A stretch of 64,000 nucleotides of DNA from an uncultured Alphaproteobacteria bacterium. Its GTDB lineage: Bacteria; Pseudomonadota; Alphaproteobacteria; HIMB59; GCA-002718135. The translations under genes and the position numbers were made by a program. The notes beneath the pieces are model-generated. The model ran no database searches. It worked only from the letters and a program-made list of their open reading frames with translations, and had not been told where the DNA came from. Location of the stretch: contig CABXEZ010000001.1 of the NCBI GenBank assembly GCA_902511405.1, positions 48,071 to 112,070 of the forward strand. Direction: 5' to 3'. Positions 46,411-55,014 of this stretch are shown here, in pieces (positions within the stretch are counted from its first letter, which is position 1; each line of letters begins with the position of its first letter).

Positions 46411-47466
46411 TTAGAATGACATAGTTGCACCAACATACCATGCTGATCCACCATCAGTACTTGAAGTACCATCATTGCTTGTGTCAACAGTTGTGTAACC
46501 TAAAACAGCAGACACACCAGAAGCTACAGCATAAGTTACACTTGCGCTTGTAGAGTCATTAGAGTCATCAGATGTATCAGGAGTACCTAAAGTTGTGCTA
46601 TCTTTAGCTTCACCAGCAGTCATACCTAGGGCTAAAGTAATATCGCCAGTTACATAACTAACACCAGCTTTTAATACACTACCATCAACTTCAGTATTAG
46701 AAGCTGAAGCATCAGTGCTTACAAATGTATCACCGTCACCATAACCAACACCAATAGTTAAATCACCTGTTACAGCTGAAATACCAAGGTTAAATCCACC
46801 TTTGTCAGAGCTTGGCTGAGTGCCAGTTACAGCAATCTCACCATTAGCAATACCACCACCGATAGTTAAAGTAGTATCACCAGCAGTTGTTACATAAGTA
46901 GCACCTACACCCCAAGAGTTATCTAGTTTAGCAGTAACAGTTTTAGCCGCACCACTATCAGTGCTGAAAGAAGCTGACATTTTAAAACCATCAGCTAGGA
47001 AGTCAGCAGCTGAATGCCATTCAGCACCAAGTGCTGTAGAACCTGCAGCAAAATCAACATCACCAGGAGCGTTATTAGTAGTAGTCCCACCAATACCTTG
47101 CTCACCACCTGCACCAGGTACAGCTACAGCGTGAGTTCCTGCAGCATTACCTGCGTTTAATAGTTCAAGAGCTGAACCATCAGTAAATGTAAGTTTAATA
47201 GCATTATCATCATCAGCAGATACAGTGCCTTCGTCTACGATTTCAAAGCTAGTTGAAATTGTAGTTCCGCCATCAGTAGTTTCGCTAAGAGAAATGTTAA
47301 AGTTAGATTGATCTTTAACGTTGTTTGTATCAACACCGCTGTCAGGGCTTTCAAATTCAGCACCAACTTTCATACTTCCAGCCATAGTAGCTGTAACCGC
47401 TTGAGCAACAGAAGCTGCACCAAGAGTTGTTACTAGAGCAGAAGCTATTAGTAGTTCTTTTTTCAT
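46411..47466 (-). CDS. Major outer-membrane porin (alphaproteobacterial type)
   Basis: 351 residues with signal peptide MKKELLIASALVTTLGAASVAQA (23 residues). The mature chain is rich in Gly, Thr, Ser and Asp with alternating amphipathic strands and short acidic loops, ending in Trp-Tyr-Val-Gly-Ala-Thr-Met-Ser-Phe, a C-terminal Phe as required for BAM insertion. GC content and codon choice are clearly richer than the neighbours, fitting very high expression. AAAGGAG ribosome binding site, a perfect terminator, and palindromes in the leader accompany it. Solute not deducible. Confidence 0.88.
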   Translation of the reverse strand: MKKELLIASALVTTLGAASVAQAVTATMAGSMKVGAEFESPDSGVDTNNVKDQSNFNISLSETTDGGTTISTSFEIVDEGTVSADDDNAIKLTFTDGSALELLNAGNAAGTHAVAVPGAGGEQGIGGTTTNNAPGDVDFAAGSTALGAEWHSAADFLADGFKMSASFSTDSGAAKTVTAKLDNSWGVGATYVTTAGDTTLTIGGGIANGEIAVTGTQPSSDKGGFNLGISAVTGDLTIGVGYGDGDTFVSTDASASNTEVDGSVLKAGVSYVTGDITLALGMTAGEAKDSTTLGTPDTSDDSNDSTSASVTYAVASGVSAVLGYTTVDTSNDGTSSTDGGSAWYVGATMSF

Positions 47467-47482
47467 AATTACTCCTTTTGAG

Positions 47483-47500
47483 TTAATGAATATTCATTAA
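47483..47500. promoter_or_regulatory. Perfect 18-bp palindrome in the porin leader
   Basis: TTAATGAATATTCATTAA reads the same on both strands and lies a few bases before the porin ribosome binding site. A second inverted repeat (AATGAAAG 47503-47510 / CTTTCATT 47517-47524) is next to it, sharing the AATGAA sequence. Either an operator or a pair of mRNA-stabilising hairpins. Confidence 0.5.
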
Positions 47501-47621
47501 TTAATGAAAGACTTTTCTTTCATTCCATAATGTATCTATTTAAAATTTGAAAAAAGTACAAAAAAAGCATAGTAATTTGTTAACTTTTTTATATGGTGTT
47601 GTATAATTACAACAAAAAACA

Positions 47622-48260
47622 ATGTTCAATTTTGAAAAATATCAAAAAATTAAGAAAAATATAGATTTTTTAGATAAAAAAACCAAAATTATAGCTATTT
47701 CCAAGAATCACCCATTTGAGGAAGTTGAAAGGGCTATATCTTTTGGTTTGGATCTCTTTGGTGAAAACAGAGTGCAGGAAGCTAAATCTAAATTTGAAAT
47801 TATAAAAAAAATAAACAAAAAAATTAAATTACACCTAACAGGGCCTTTGCAGTCTAATAAAGTTAAGCAAGCACTTTCTTTATTTGATGTCTTCCACACT
47901 CTTGACAGAGAAAAACTTTTGAAAGAACTAATAAAATTTCCAGAAATAATAAGAGAAAAAACATTTTTTATTCAGATAAACACAGGAAAAGAAATTTCAA
48001 AAAGTGGAGTTTTTCCTGAAGATACAAAAAGCTTTTTAAACCTTTGTAAAACTTATGGTCTAAATAATATAGGCGGGTTAATGTGTATTCCACCCATTAA
48101 TGAAGTCCCAACAAAACATTTTCAAATGATAATTGATCTTACAAAAGAGTTTGGATTAGGCAGACCCAGCATTGGAATGAGCTCTGACTATGAAGAAGCT
48201 TTAGATTTTGAACCTAAATATATTCGATTGGGAACAGCTTTATTTGGAAAAAGATTGTGA
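47622..48260 (+). CDS. PLP homeostasis protein (YggS/PLPBP family)
   Basis: 212-residue TIM-barrel-like protein. The PLP lysine is Lys28 in IIAISKNHP; FGENRVQEAKSK, LHLTGPLQSNKVKQAL, SIGMSSDYEEAL and IRLGTALFGKR are all family signatures. It binds PLP and modulates vitamin B6 and amino-acid pools. It is divergent from the porin and translationally coupled (GTGA) to the next gene. Confidence 0.94.
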   Translation: MFNFEKYQKIKKNIDFLDKKTKIIAISKNHPFEEVERAISFGLDLFGENRVQEAKSKFEIIKKINKKIKLHLTGPLQSNKVKQALSLFDVFHTLDREKLLKELIKFPEIIREKTFFIQINTGKEISKSGVFPEDTKSFLNLCKTYGLNNIGGLMCIPPINEVPTKHFQMIIDLTKEFGLGRPSIGMSSDYEEALDFEPKYIRLGTALFGKRL

Positions 48261-48865
48261 GAGAATTTCATATATATTCTGAAAAAAATATCAATGAGCT
48301 AATAAACCAAATGTTTATAAAATTCCAAATCCACGCCACTTCATTAGAAAAAATAAAAAAAAATAACTTCTTTAATCAAAATATACTCTTAATAGTCAGC
48401 GAACGTTTTGAAGAATCTCTTGAAAAATCTTTTTTTGATAACAACAACGTAATAATTTTTTACACAACAAATAACAACACTAACAAAAAAAATTCATACA
48501 GCATAAAAACTTTTAATAAAAATATAAATATAAATAAATTTATAGATGAGGTTACAACACTTTTTGGTAAAAATTTAATCAACTATGGAGATATTAAAAT
48601 AAAAGGAGAAAAAATAATTAACAACAAAGCAGATAAAGAAATATTCTTAACATCTCTTGAGAAAGATATTTTAACGGTACTAATTAATCAACAAGAAGCT
48701 GAAAAAAACTTACTTTTAGAAAGGGTTTTAAAAATAAAAAAAGAAACTGAAACAAAAACAATCGAGAGTCATCTTACAAGGATTAGAAATAAATTATTAA
48801 AAATAAACAGTAAATTAAAAATTATATCAAAAGGAAATAAAGTTTTTTTGAGCTACTTATTTTAA
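48257..48865 (+). CDS. Degenerate response-regulator-like protein with winged-helix C terminus
   Basis: 202 residues from a GTG overlapping the yggS stop. The C-terminal ~75 residues (FLTSLEKDILTVLINQQEAEKNLLLERVLKIKKET...TIESHLTRIRNKL) look like an OmpR/PhoB-type winged helix, with the recognition helix in TIESHLTRIRNKLLKI. The N-terminal ~110 residues have the strand-helix rhythm of a receiver (QNILLIVSERF, VIIFYTT) but no conserved acidic pocket or phospho-acceptor Asp is evident. If right, it is a phosphorylation-independent regulator. Ends 9 bp into convergent lolA. Confidence 0.55.
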   Translation: MREFHIYSEKNINELINQMFIKFQIHATSLEKIKKNNFFNQNILLIVSERFEESLEKSFFDNNNVIIFYTTNNNTNKKNSYSIKTFNKNININKFIDEVTTLFGKNLINYGDIKIKGEKIINNKADKEIFLTSLEKDILTVLINQQEAEKNLLLERVLKIKKETETKTIESHLTRIRNKLLKINSKLKIISKGNKVFLSYLF

Positions 48866-49429
48866 ATAAGGATCAATCATAGAAAAAAACTTTTTATCAA
48901 AAATATTTTTTTTTCTATGATCAAAAAAACCCATTTGAGTTTTTTCATCATCGCTTATAATTTCTAAACGCCTTAATTTAATTGGGTTATTCTCATAAAC
49001 CAAACTAATAGTGAGCAAGGTATTGTCCAGATGGGTCTTTTCGCTAATTTTTATTTGATTGGCCGTTTCTTTTATAGCCATGTCTTTTAAACGATTTTTT
49101 TTGTGAAAAATGTCAAAAAAATTTTTAATATGACTTTTTTTGGTTTTAAAAAATTCTGACTCCTTAAGTTTATGATTTATATAAATGCCTTTTTTTTCAG
49201 ATAAGATTATTGTTAGTTTTTCTGGATTGGTGTAGTTAATTTTTATACGCTCTTCACCAAAAAAAACCACTCCTTCTTGAATGTGGTTACTACTTGTTTG
49301 GATAAAATTAACTGAGCTGTTTTTAAGTGCATCATTATAGTTGAAAATTTTTTCATAAAGACTTCCAGCATATAAGTTTTGAGAAAAACACAAAACTAAA
49401 CTTATTAACTTAATTTTTTCGAAGAACAT
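48857..49429 (-). CDS. lolA: LolA-like outer-membrane lipoprotein carrier
   Basis: 190 residues from the ATG at 49429, which gives a signal peptide (MFFEKIKLISLVLCFSQNLYA). The mature chain has the LolA pattern SSVNFIQTSSNHIQEGVVFFGEERIKINYTNPEKLTII followed by IYINHKLKESEFFKTKKS. It carries lipoproteins across the periplasm. It follows ftsK, as usual in Alphaproteobacteria. The start overlaps the FtsK gamma-domain frame by 20 bp. Confidence 0.82.
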   Translation of the reverse strand: MFFEKIKLISLVLCFSQNLYAGSLYEKIFNYNDALKNSSVNFIQTSSNHIQEGVVFFGEERIKINYTNPEKLTIILSEKKGIYINHKLKESEFFKTKKSHIKNFFDIFHKKNRLKDMAIKETANQIKISEKTHLDNTLLTISLVYENNPIKLRRLEIISDDEKTQMGFFDHRKKNIFDKKFFSMIDPYLK

Positions 49430-49604
49430 GTCTTTTGCCAGCATTGTTTGCCTCAGATATTAATCCTTCATCTTCCATTTTTTCTACAATTCTTGCCGCC
49501 CTATTGTAGCCAATTTGTAAGTAACGCTGGATATAACTAGTAGATACCTTTTGTTGTTCAATTACAATATTAACTGCTTTTGTATAAAGGGCATCACCCC
49601 CCCC
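49410..49604 (-). CDS. ftsK: FtsK gamma (winged-helix) domain, out of frame with the rest of ftsK
   Basis: DALYTKAVNIVIEQQKVSTSYIQRYLQIGYNRAARIVEKMEDEGLIS is the highly conserved FtsK gamma domain that reads KOPS sequences and activates XerD. It lies in a different frame from the motor. The frames meet at a run of nine G (coding strand; C9 at 49597-49605): eight G would join them seamlessly as ...DNGGGDALY.... No ribosome binding site or credible independent start exists. So it is a frameshifted part of ftsK, whether by error, mutation, slippage or phase variation. Confidence 0.88.
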   Translation of the reverse strand, partial: GGGDALYTKAVNIVIEQQKVSTSYIQRYLQIGYNRAARIVEKMEDEGLISEANNAGKRHVLRKN

Positions 49605-51618
49605 CATTATCAAAACCAAACCCTAAAGAGTTTTGTTCATCTTTGTCTTCAAGTGTAATTTCATTTTTTTGATCAAATACTGCTTGTTCTTTTATTGATT
49701 TTACAACTTTTTCAATCTCAGCCTCTGATAAAAATCCACCATGCAGTCTTTTTAAATTTGCGCCATTTTCTAAAAACAACATATCCCCGCTTCCAAGTAA
49801 TTGTTCTGCTCCCATTTCGTTTAAAATTGTTCTGCTATCAAATTTACTTGCTACCTTGTAACTTAATCTACTTGGAAAATTTGCTTTAATTGTTCCTGTT
49901 ATTACATCTACGCTAGGTCTTTGAGTTGCGGTTACTAGATGAATTCCTGATGCTCTGGCCATTTGAGCTAATCTTTGCACAAGGTTTTCAACCTCTTTAC
50001 CAGCCACCATCATAAGGTCTGCCATTTCATCAATAACAACAACTATAAAAGGCATTTTTTCTAGAGGTATTTCTCTTTTCTCTAAAATTGGCTGCCTTGT
50101 TTGTTCATCAATTCCAGTTTGAACATTTTTGTATAATTTTTTTCCTGTGGAAAGTATTTTTTTTGATTTTTCATTATATGAATTTATATTCTTTACATTT
50201 AGAGAGCTCATTAATTTGTATCTCTCCTCCATTTCTTTAACAACCCACTTTAAGGCAAAGACAGCTTTATTAGGATTCGTTACAACTGGCGTTAAAAGAT
50301 GCGGTATATCCTCATAAATACTTAATTCTAACATTTTAGGATCTATTAGAATAAGCTTACATTCGTCAGGTTTAAACCTATAAAGTATACTCATTATTAT
50401 TGTGTTTATCCCAACAGATTTCCCCGAACCTGTTGTGCCAGCAATTAGAAGATGGGGCATTTTTTCTAAATCTGCAAAAACTAACTGCCCCGATATGTCT
50501 TTTCCTAATGCTAAAGTTAAACAATTATTTAAATCATAAAATTTAGGGCTATCAACTAAATCACCAAACATAACCCCCTGCCTTTTTAAGTTTGGTATTT
50601 CAATTCCTAAACTTGTCTTCCCTGGTTGAGAAGATATTCTTGCTGACACCGATGACATTGCTCTTGCTATATCATCTGCAAGCCCAATAACTTTACTTGC
50701 TTTTATACCCGCGTTAGGAATAAACTCATATAACGTAACTATAGGTCCGGTTTTGTAACCAACAATTTTTCCCACAACCCCATATTCCTCTAGTACCTTT
50801 TCAAGTTTAATTGAATTTTCTTTATTGATGTTCTCAGTCTCTTTTTTTTGAGATATTTTTGTACTAGACTTAGATAAAATATCAGTTTCAGGGAGGCGAA
50901 AGATAAACTCGCTCTGTGAAGTTTGTTTTTCTTGTTCTGTTTTATTTAAAAAGCTCTTAGCTTTTTTTATTATCGTTGGCTCATGCTTTCTTTTAGGGGT
51001 TGTTTTAATTTTAATTTTTCTTTCTTTTGATAATTTAACTGATTTCAAACGTTTAAAAAAACTGAAATTAAATATTTTTAAAATAATATTTTTTAAAAAA
51101 CTAATTTTTATAGAAAAACAATAAAGAAATAAAATAATCGATATTAATAAGAGACATATAATTGCTAAAAACCTATATAATGCATCATCAACCAAGATAG
51201 GAAAATTATATTTGTAAATATCAAATAGAATTTTAGATAATAAACCTGTATCTATCTTAAAGTTTTGTTGAAGTAATAATGAAATATTAGTTAGGGTTAA
51301 AGACAATAAAATTAACAAAATTTTTAAAAAAGGGTTTTTAAGACCCAGTCCTAAAAATAAAATAACGCCTAAATAAGATAAAAAAAATACTAAAAGAAAA
51401 GATATTTTCCCATAAAGTGTTAAAAAAATACTTGAAAAAATAGCACCCCAAAAACCAAAAAAATTTGTAATTTCTGATTTTCCTATTAATTTACCTATCC
51501 CTGGATCATTTGGGTTATGAGTATAAATACTTACAAACAAAAATAAAGAAAAGCCAAGAAGGAATATTCCCAATGAAATCTTTAATAGCAATAATTTGAA
51601 ACTACCATAATTGAACAT
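49594..51618 (-). CDS. ftsK: DNA translocase FtsK, membrane anchor and motor (lacks in-frame gamma domain)
   Basis: 674 residues ending DNGGG-stop. Four N-terminal membrane helices (~1-170), a short basic linker, then the alpha/beta RecA-like motor: LEEYGVVGKIVGYKTGPIVTLYEF, Walker A GTTGSGKSVG, Walker B VVVIDEMADLM and QRPSVDVITGTIKANFPSRL. FtsK pumps DNA through the closing septum. The chain stops exactly where the gamma domain should begin, because of one extra G in a G9 run. Divergent from the ubiH-like gene. Confidence 0.93.
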   Translation of the reverse strand: MFNYGSFKLLLLKISLGIFLLGFSLFLFVSIYTHNPNDPGIGKLIGKSEITNFFGFWGAIFSSIFLTLYGKISFLLVFFLSYLGVILFLGLGLKNPFLKILLILLSLTLTNISLLLQQNFKIDTGLLSKILFDIYKYNFPILVDDALYRFLAIICLLLISIILFLYCFSIKISFLKNIILKIFNFSFFKRLKSVKLSKERKIKIKTTPKRKHEPTIIKKAKSFLNKTEQEKQTSQSEFIFRLPETDILSKSSTKISQKKETENINKENSIKLEKVLEEYGVVGKIVGYKTGPIVTLYEFIPNAGIKASKVIGLADDIARAMSSVSARISSQPGKTSLGIEIPNLKRQGVMFGDLVDSPKFYDLNNCLTLALGKDISGQLVFADLEKMPHLLIAGTTGSGKSVGINTIIMSILYRFKPDECKLILIDPKMLELSIYEDIPHLLTPVVTNPNKAVFALKWVVKEMEERYKLMSSLNVKNINSYNEKSKKILSTGKKLYKNVQTGIDEQTRQPILEKREIPLEKMPFIVVVIDEMADLMMVAGKEVENLVQRLAQMARASGIHLVTATQRPSVDVITGTIKANFPSRLSYKVASKFDSRTILNEMGAEQLLGSGDMLFLENGANLKRLHGGFLSEAEIEKVVKSIKEQAVFDQKNEITLEDKDEQNSLGFGFDNGGG
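49597..49605. repeat. Homopolymer run C9 (G9 on the ftsK strand)
   Basis: Nine consecutive C on the plus strand in a genome of very low GC. It is the longest G/C homopolymer I noticed in the window (the next are 7 long). Its length decides whether ftsK is full-length. Confidence 0.9.
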
Positions 51619-51671
51619 AATTAATAATATAATTTGTAATACATATAGAATAAGGTAATTCGAAGAAAATT

Positions 51672-52844
51672 ATGAAAGAATTAAATACCGATGTGCTAAT
51701 AGTAGGGTCAGGTCTTGTTGGTTTGGTAGCGGCACATAGTCTTTCTAGGCTCAAATACAAAGTTACCTTGGTGGATAAAAAAAATCTTATTAATTCAGCA
51801 AATTCCTTTAAGGACACTAGAACAGTTGCGGTTTCAGAGGGTTCAAAATTTTTTTTAGACAACTTATCGTTATGGCAATTTTTAGAGCATTATGCAGAAC
51901 CAATTAAAAATATAAATGTTTATGATCGATCTTCGTGTAATAAAATTATATTTAACAATCCATCAAAAAATAAAAAATTAGGATATGTGATTGAAAATAA
52001 AATATTTAGTAAAATTTTGATAAATCAACTAAAGAAATTTAAACATACAAAAACTCACTATGGTTTTAATCTAATAGATGTCGAGCTTAACAATAGAAAC
52101 TCTAGGGCTTTTTCAAATGACACCATAATCAATGCAAAAATAATAATTGCTGCGGATGGAAAAAATAGCCAAATAAAAAAAATAGTTGGAAATAAAACAT
52201 TTAAAAAAAACTATAATGAAAGTGCTTTAGTTTTAAACTTTACCCATGAAAAGAAGTTAAACAACACAGCTTATGAAATTTTTTATAAAACGGGCCCTTT
52301 GGCAATATTACCAATGAAGTCGTCAAAAGAAGTTTTTCAGAGTACGGTAATATGGTCGAACGATAATACGTTTTTAAAAAAATTAACAAGCCTTGAAGAT
52401 TTTTTTATTAAAAGTTTTATGGAAGAAAAAATTGAAAATATTGTTGGAAAAATTAATAAAATTAATTCCCATCAAATTTTCCCCCTTTCAGCACACATCA
52501 ATGATTCTTTTACAAATAAAAGGTTAATTTATGTTGGTGATGCTGCACACTCTATTCACCCCATAGCTGGCCAGGGATGGAATCTTGGAGTAAATGATGT
52601 TAAAAATTTATATGAGCTTAGTAAAAACACAGTAATAGAAATAGGTAGTGATATGTTCTGTCAAATGTACAACAATAAAAGCTACCATAAGGCATTCCAG
52701 CTTTTTCAAATAACAGATAAGTTAAATTCACACTTCTTGAATACAAACAATATATACAGGTCTTTAAGTAACGTCGGTTTTGGTTTTATAGAAAAAAACC
52801 AATCATTGAAAAATAAAATAACTAATTATGCTATGGGTGTTTAG
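51672..52844 (+). CDS. UbiH/UbiF/COQ6-family FAD-dependent hydroxylase
   Basis: 390 residues. The FAD-binding motif DVLIVGSGLVGLVAAHSLS (8-26), the DG motif AADGKNSQIKK, and VGDAAHSIHPIAGQGWNLGVNDV are all diagnostic of ubiquinone-ring hydroxylases. Which ring position it hydroxylates cannot be told from sequence. Divergent from ftsK, ends 4 bp into the LON-domain gene. Confidence 0.9.
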   Translation: MKELNTDVLIVGSGLVGLVAAHSLSRLKYKVTLVDKKNLINSANSFKDTRTVAVSEGSKFFLDNLSLWQFLEHYAEPIKNINVYDRSSCNKIIFNNPSKNKKLGYVIENKIFSKILINQLKKFKHTKTHYGFNLIDVELNNRNSRAFSNDTIINAKIIIAADGKNSQIKKIVGNKTFKKNYNESALVLNFTHEKKLNNTAYEIFYKTGPLAILPMKSSKEVFQSTVIWSNDNTFLKKLTSLEDFFIKSFMEEKIENIVGKINKINSHQIFPLSAHINDSFTNKRLIYVGDAAHSIHPIAGQGWNLGVNDVKNLYELSKNTVIEIGSDMFCQMYNNKSYHKAFQLFQITDKLNSHFLNTNNIYRSLSNVGFGFIEKNQSLKNKITNYAMGV

Positions 52845-53434
52845 TTGATTTTTAAGCTTTTTCCAAAATTATTAATCTCAATTTCTAACACGGATATTAA
52901 ACTTTCACATAATTCATCAGAACCATCGAATTCTAACAACATCTGTTTTGTAAGGTAATCTAAGGGGGAAATCACACAAATTATTTTTGCAAGATTTAGA
53001 GCATCTAAACTCTCAAATTCTGAAGTATTGAATTCAATTTTTTTAATACTTAAATAATTTTTAAAATTAGATAATAGTTTAGTAGTTAGTTCTGAGGTTT
53101 TTTTTTTAAAATTACTATTGTAATCTAACTCTTCTCCTTCAATCATAATAAATTTATGCTTGTTGTCTAAAATTTTTTTTACCCTAAATCTATTTATACC
53201 TTCTAAGTTTATTTGATATTTTCCATCAGGTGTTTCAGTAAAGTTAGTGATTTTACCAAGACAACCTATTGTAAATAAATCCTTATCTTTTTTTGTTTGG
53301 ATCATACCAATCAATCTTTTATGAGATAAGGCGTAATCAATCATATCAATATATCTGTCTTCAAAAATATTTAATGGTAAATTTGTGTTCGGAAAAAGTA
53401 TTGCTCCATTAAGAGGGAAAACAGGAAAATTCAT
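52841..53434 (-). CDS. LON substrate-binding-domain protein (stand-alone Lon N-domain)
   Basis: 197 residues equivalent to the N-terminal domain of Lon protease without ATPase or protease parts: FPVFPLNGAILFPNTNLPLNIFEDRYIDMI, ...GMIQTKKD, GCLGKITNF, LEGINRFRVKKI. Stand-alone members are common in Alphaproteobacteria next to the thioredoxin-TPR gene, as here (1 bp gap). Function unsettled. Confidence 0.88.
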   Translation of the reverse strand: MNFPVFPLNGAILFPNTNLPLNIFEDRYIDMIDYALSHKRLIGMIQTKKDKDLFTIGCLGKITNFTETPDGKYQINLEGINRFRVKKILDNKHKFIMIEGEELDYNSNFKKKTSELTTKLLSNFKNYLSIKKIEFNTSEFESLDALNLAKIICVISPLDYLTKQMLLEFDGSDELCESLISVLEIEINNFGKSLKIN

Positions 53435-53435
53435 T

Positions 53436-54299
53436 TTATGAAAACATTATACTAGAAAGTTTTTTTCTGTACAAAATAGTTGAGTCATGATCGAATCCTA
53501 AAACATCAAAGTAAGCTAACATCTTTGTTTTAACCATTTCTTTATTTTTAGGATAATAATTAAGTAACATATTAAAACAGTTGTCAAAATTATTATTTGC
53601 AAAGTATGTATCTGTAATCTTAAAAACAACATCGAGATTTCCGGGAGTTTTTATAAGCTCTTCATTAAGTTTTTCTAAAGAAGGTCCTTTATCAGTTTCT
53701 TTTATCAATTTAATCTTTTGTTTAATTTTTTCTACTTCATCTTTTTTACTTATCTCATCGTTCAAGGAGTTTAAGAAATTATCTGCTGAGTTAATTTCAT
53801 TTAAACCAATTAAGCTGTCAGCATACATACAAATCCCCCTAACATCCTCAGGGTTTTCAGCAATAAAGTTTTCTAGAAAATCTTTTGCTTCTAAAAATTT
53901 ATTTTCATTAAAGAGTGTTTTTATTTGATCATAAAAATCTTCAAAATTATTGTTAAGCTTACCTCCGATAGATTTTTCTAAAAATTTTATAATTTCTGTT
54001 TCCGGAATTACTCCCTGAAATGCATTAACAACCTGTTTGTCTTTAAAAGCAAAAACAGCAGGTATTGATTGAATTCTTAGCTGAGATGCTATTTGTTGGT
54101 TTTCATCTATATTAATTTTAGCTAGAACTATTTTATTTGGAGTTGAAGAGATAATTTTTTCAAGTATTGGTGTAAGTTGTTTACAAGGTCCGCACCACGG
54201 AGCCCAAAAATCAACAACAACCAATCTGTTAATACTTTCCTCAAGAATTTTATTCTCAAAATCAACCTCACTGACATCAATAATGTTTTTGTTACTCAT
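53436..54299 (-). CDS. CnoX-like thioredoxin-TPR chaperone-redoxin
   Basis: 287 residues. The thioredoxin domain (1-108) has a full active site WCGPC (Cys36, Cys39), then TPR-like helices to the end (LFNENKFLEAKDFLENFIAENPEDVRGICMYADSLI...). E. coli CnoX has lost the redox pair; this protein keeps it, as alphaproteobacterial forms do. Protects proteins from oxidation and aggregation. Overlaps the editing-protein gene by 8 bp. Confidence 0.88.
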   Translation of the reverse strand: MSNKNIIDVSEVDFENKILEESINRLVVVDFWAPWCGPCKQLTPILEKIISSTPNKIVLAKINIDENQQIASQLRIQSIPAVFAFKDKQVVNAFQGVIPETEIIKFLEKSIGGKLNNNFEDFYDQIKTLFNENKFLEAKDFLENFIAENPEDVRGICMYADSLIGLNEINSADNFLNSLNDEISKKDEVEKIKQKIKLIKETDKGPSLEKLNEELIKTPGNLDVVFKITDTYFANNNFDNCFNMLLNYYPKNKEMVKTKMLAYFDVLGFDHDSTILYRKKLSSIMFS

Positions 54300-54807
54300 A
54301 TGTTTTTAAAACTACACCTTCTGTAGATGAGAAAATATGTATTTTTTTATTATTTTCAATCATAAACTCAATAAACTTATCAGTCTCTATTGTGATAGTA
54401 AGAGTATTTATTAGTGGATGAAAATTTATATGTGTTGACTCACATAAACTTCTTTCTAAATAAAAATCAACTTGTCCATATTCATCATTCAATAGTGCAA
54501 AAGGTGATACTGATCCTGGTTTTATTTTTAGATATTGATCAAGGTACTCTTCTTTGGCAAAAGAGATATTTCCTAGATTAAGTGATTTTGAAATTTTTTT
54601 CAAATCAATCTCATCACTCTCTTCACAGGATAACAAATAAAATTTATTTTTTTTATTTTTTAGAAATAAGTTTTTACTGTGCGCACCCTTAATTTTTCCT
54701 CTTAATTCTCTAGAGTTTTGCACTGTAAAAAGAGCCTCATGTTCATGAACTTCAATATTGTATTTTGTTTTTTTTAGTAAATTTATTAGCTCAAGTGAAT
54801 TCATCAT
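54292..54807 (-). CDS. YbaK/ProXp-type trans-editing aminoacyl-tRNA deacylase
   Basis: 171 residues of the YbaK / prolyl-tRNA-synthetase-associated fold. HSKNLFLKNKKNKFYLL holds the conserved lysine, and KPGSVSPFALLND the GxxxP loop that excludes proline. Likely clears mischarged Ala-tRNA(Pro) or a similar product; the subtype is inferred. Start ATG-ATG ambiguity of one codon. Head of the three-gene run with cnoX-like and LON-domain genes; divergent from the tRNA. Confidence 0.83.
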   Translation of the reverse strand: MMNSLELINLLKKTKYNIEVHEHEALFTVQNSRELRGKIKGAHSKNLFLKNKKNKFYLLSCEESDEIDLKKISKSLNLGNISFAKEEYLDQYLKIKPGSVSPFALLNDEYGQVDFYLERSLCESTHINFHPLINTLTITIETDKFIEFMIENNKKIHIFSSTEGVVLKTYE

Positions 54808-54867
54808 TGTTCAGAGTTTTTTTGTTATACTTTCATTATATATCATGTTAGTAGCAAAAAAATCAAT

Positions 54868-54942
54868 GCGGGCGTAGCTCAGGGGTAGAGCGCAACCTTG
54901 CCAAGGTTGAAGTCGAGGGTTCGAATCCCTTCGCCCGCTCCA
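54868..54942 (+). tRNA. tRNA-Gly (anticodon GCC), CCA encoded
   Basis: All arms fold: acceptor GCGGGCG with CGCCCGC, D arm GCTC/GAGC, anticodon stem CAACC/GGTTG with loop TTGCCAA, T arm around TTCGAAT, discriminator T and encoded CCA. Its 3' 23 bases form the first copy of a repeat that recurs at 55900 and 56713, i.e. it is the attachment site of an integrated array. Confidence 0.97.
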
Positions 54943-54945
54943 AAT
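54920..54945 (+). repeat. att core copy 1 (inside tRNA-Gly 3' end)
   Basis: Starts TTCGAATCCCTTCGCCCGCT and continues through CCA to AAAT. It is shared over 25 bp with copy 2 and 26 bp with copy 3. This copy is the functional tRNA end and the left attachment site. Confidence 0.92.
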
Positions 54946-54976
54946 TTCAACTCCACCTTTGATTTTTAAAAAGTTC

Positions 54977-54998
54977 TTCAATATACCTTCAATATAGT
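54977..54998 (+). repeat. Arm-type direct repeat pair A
   Basis: TTCAATATACC followed by TTCAATATAGT, period 11 bp, beginning 57 bp after the start of core copy 1. May also contribute a -10 element (TATACC, 17 bp after TTGATT at 54959) for the cassette gene. Confidence 0.65.
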
Positions 54999-55014
54999 CT
55001 TAATTATTTTTATT

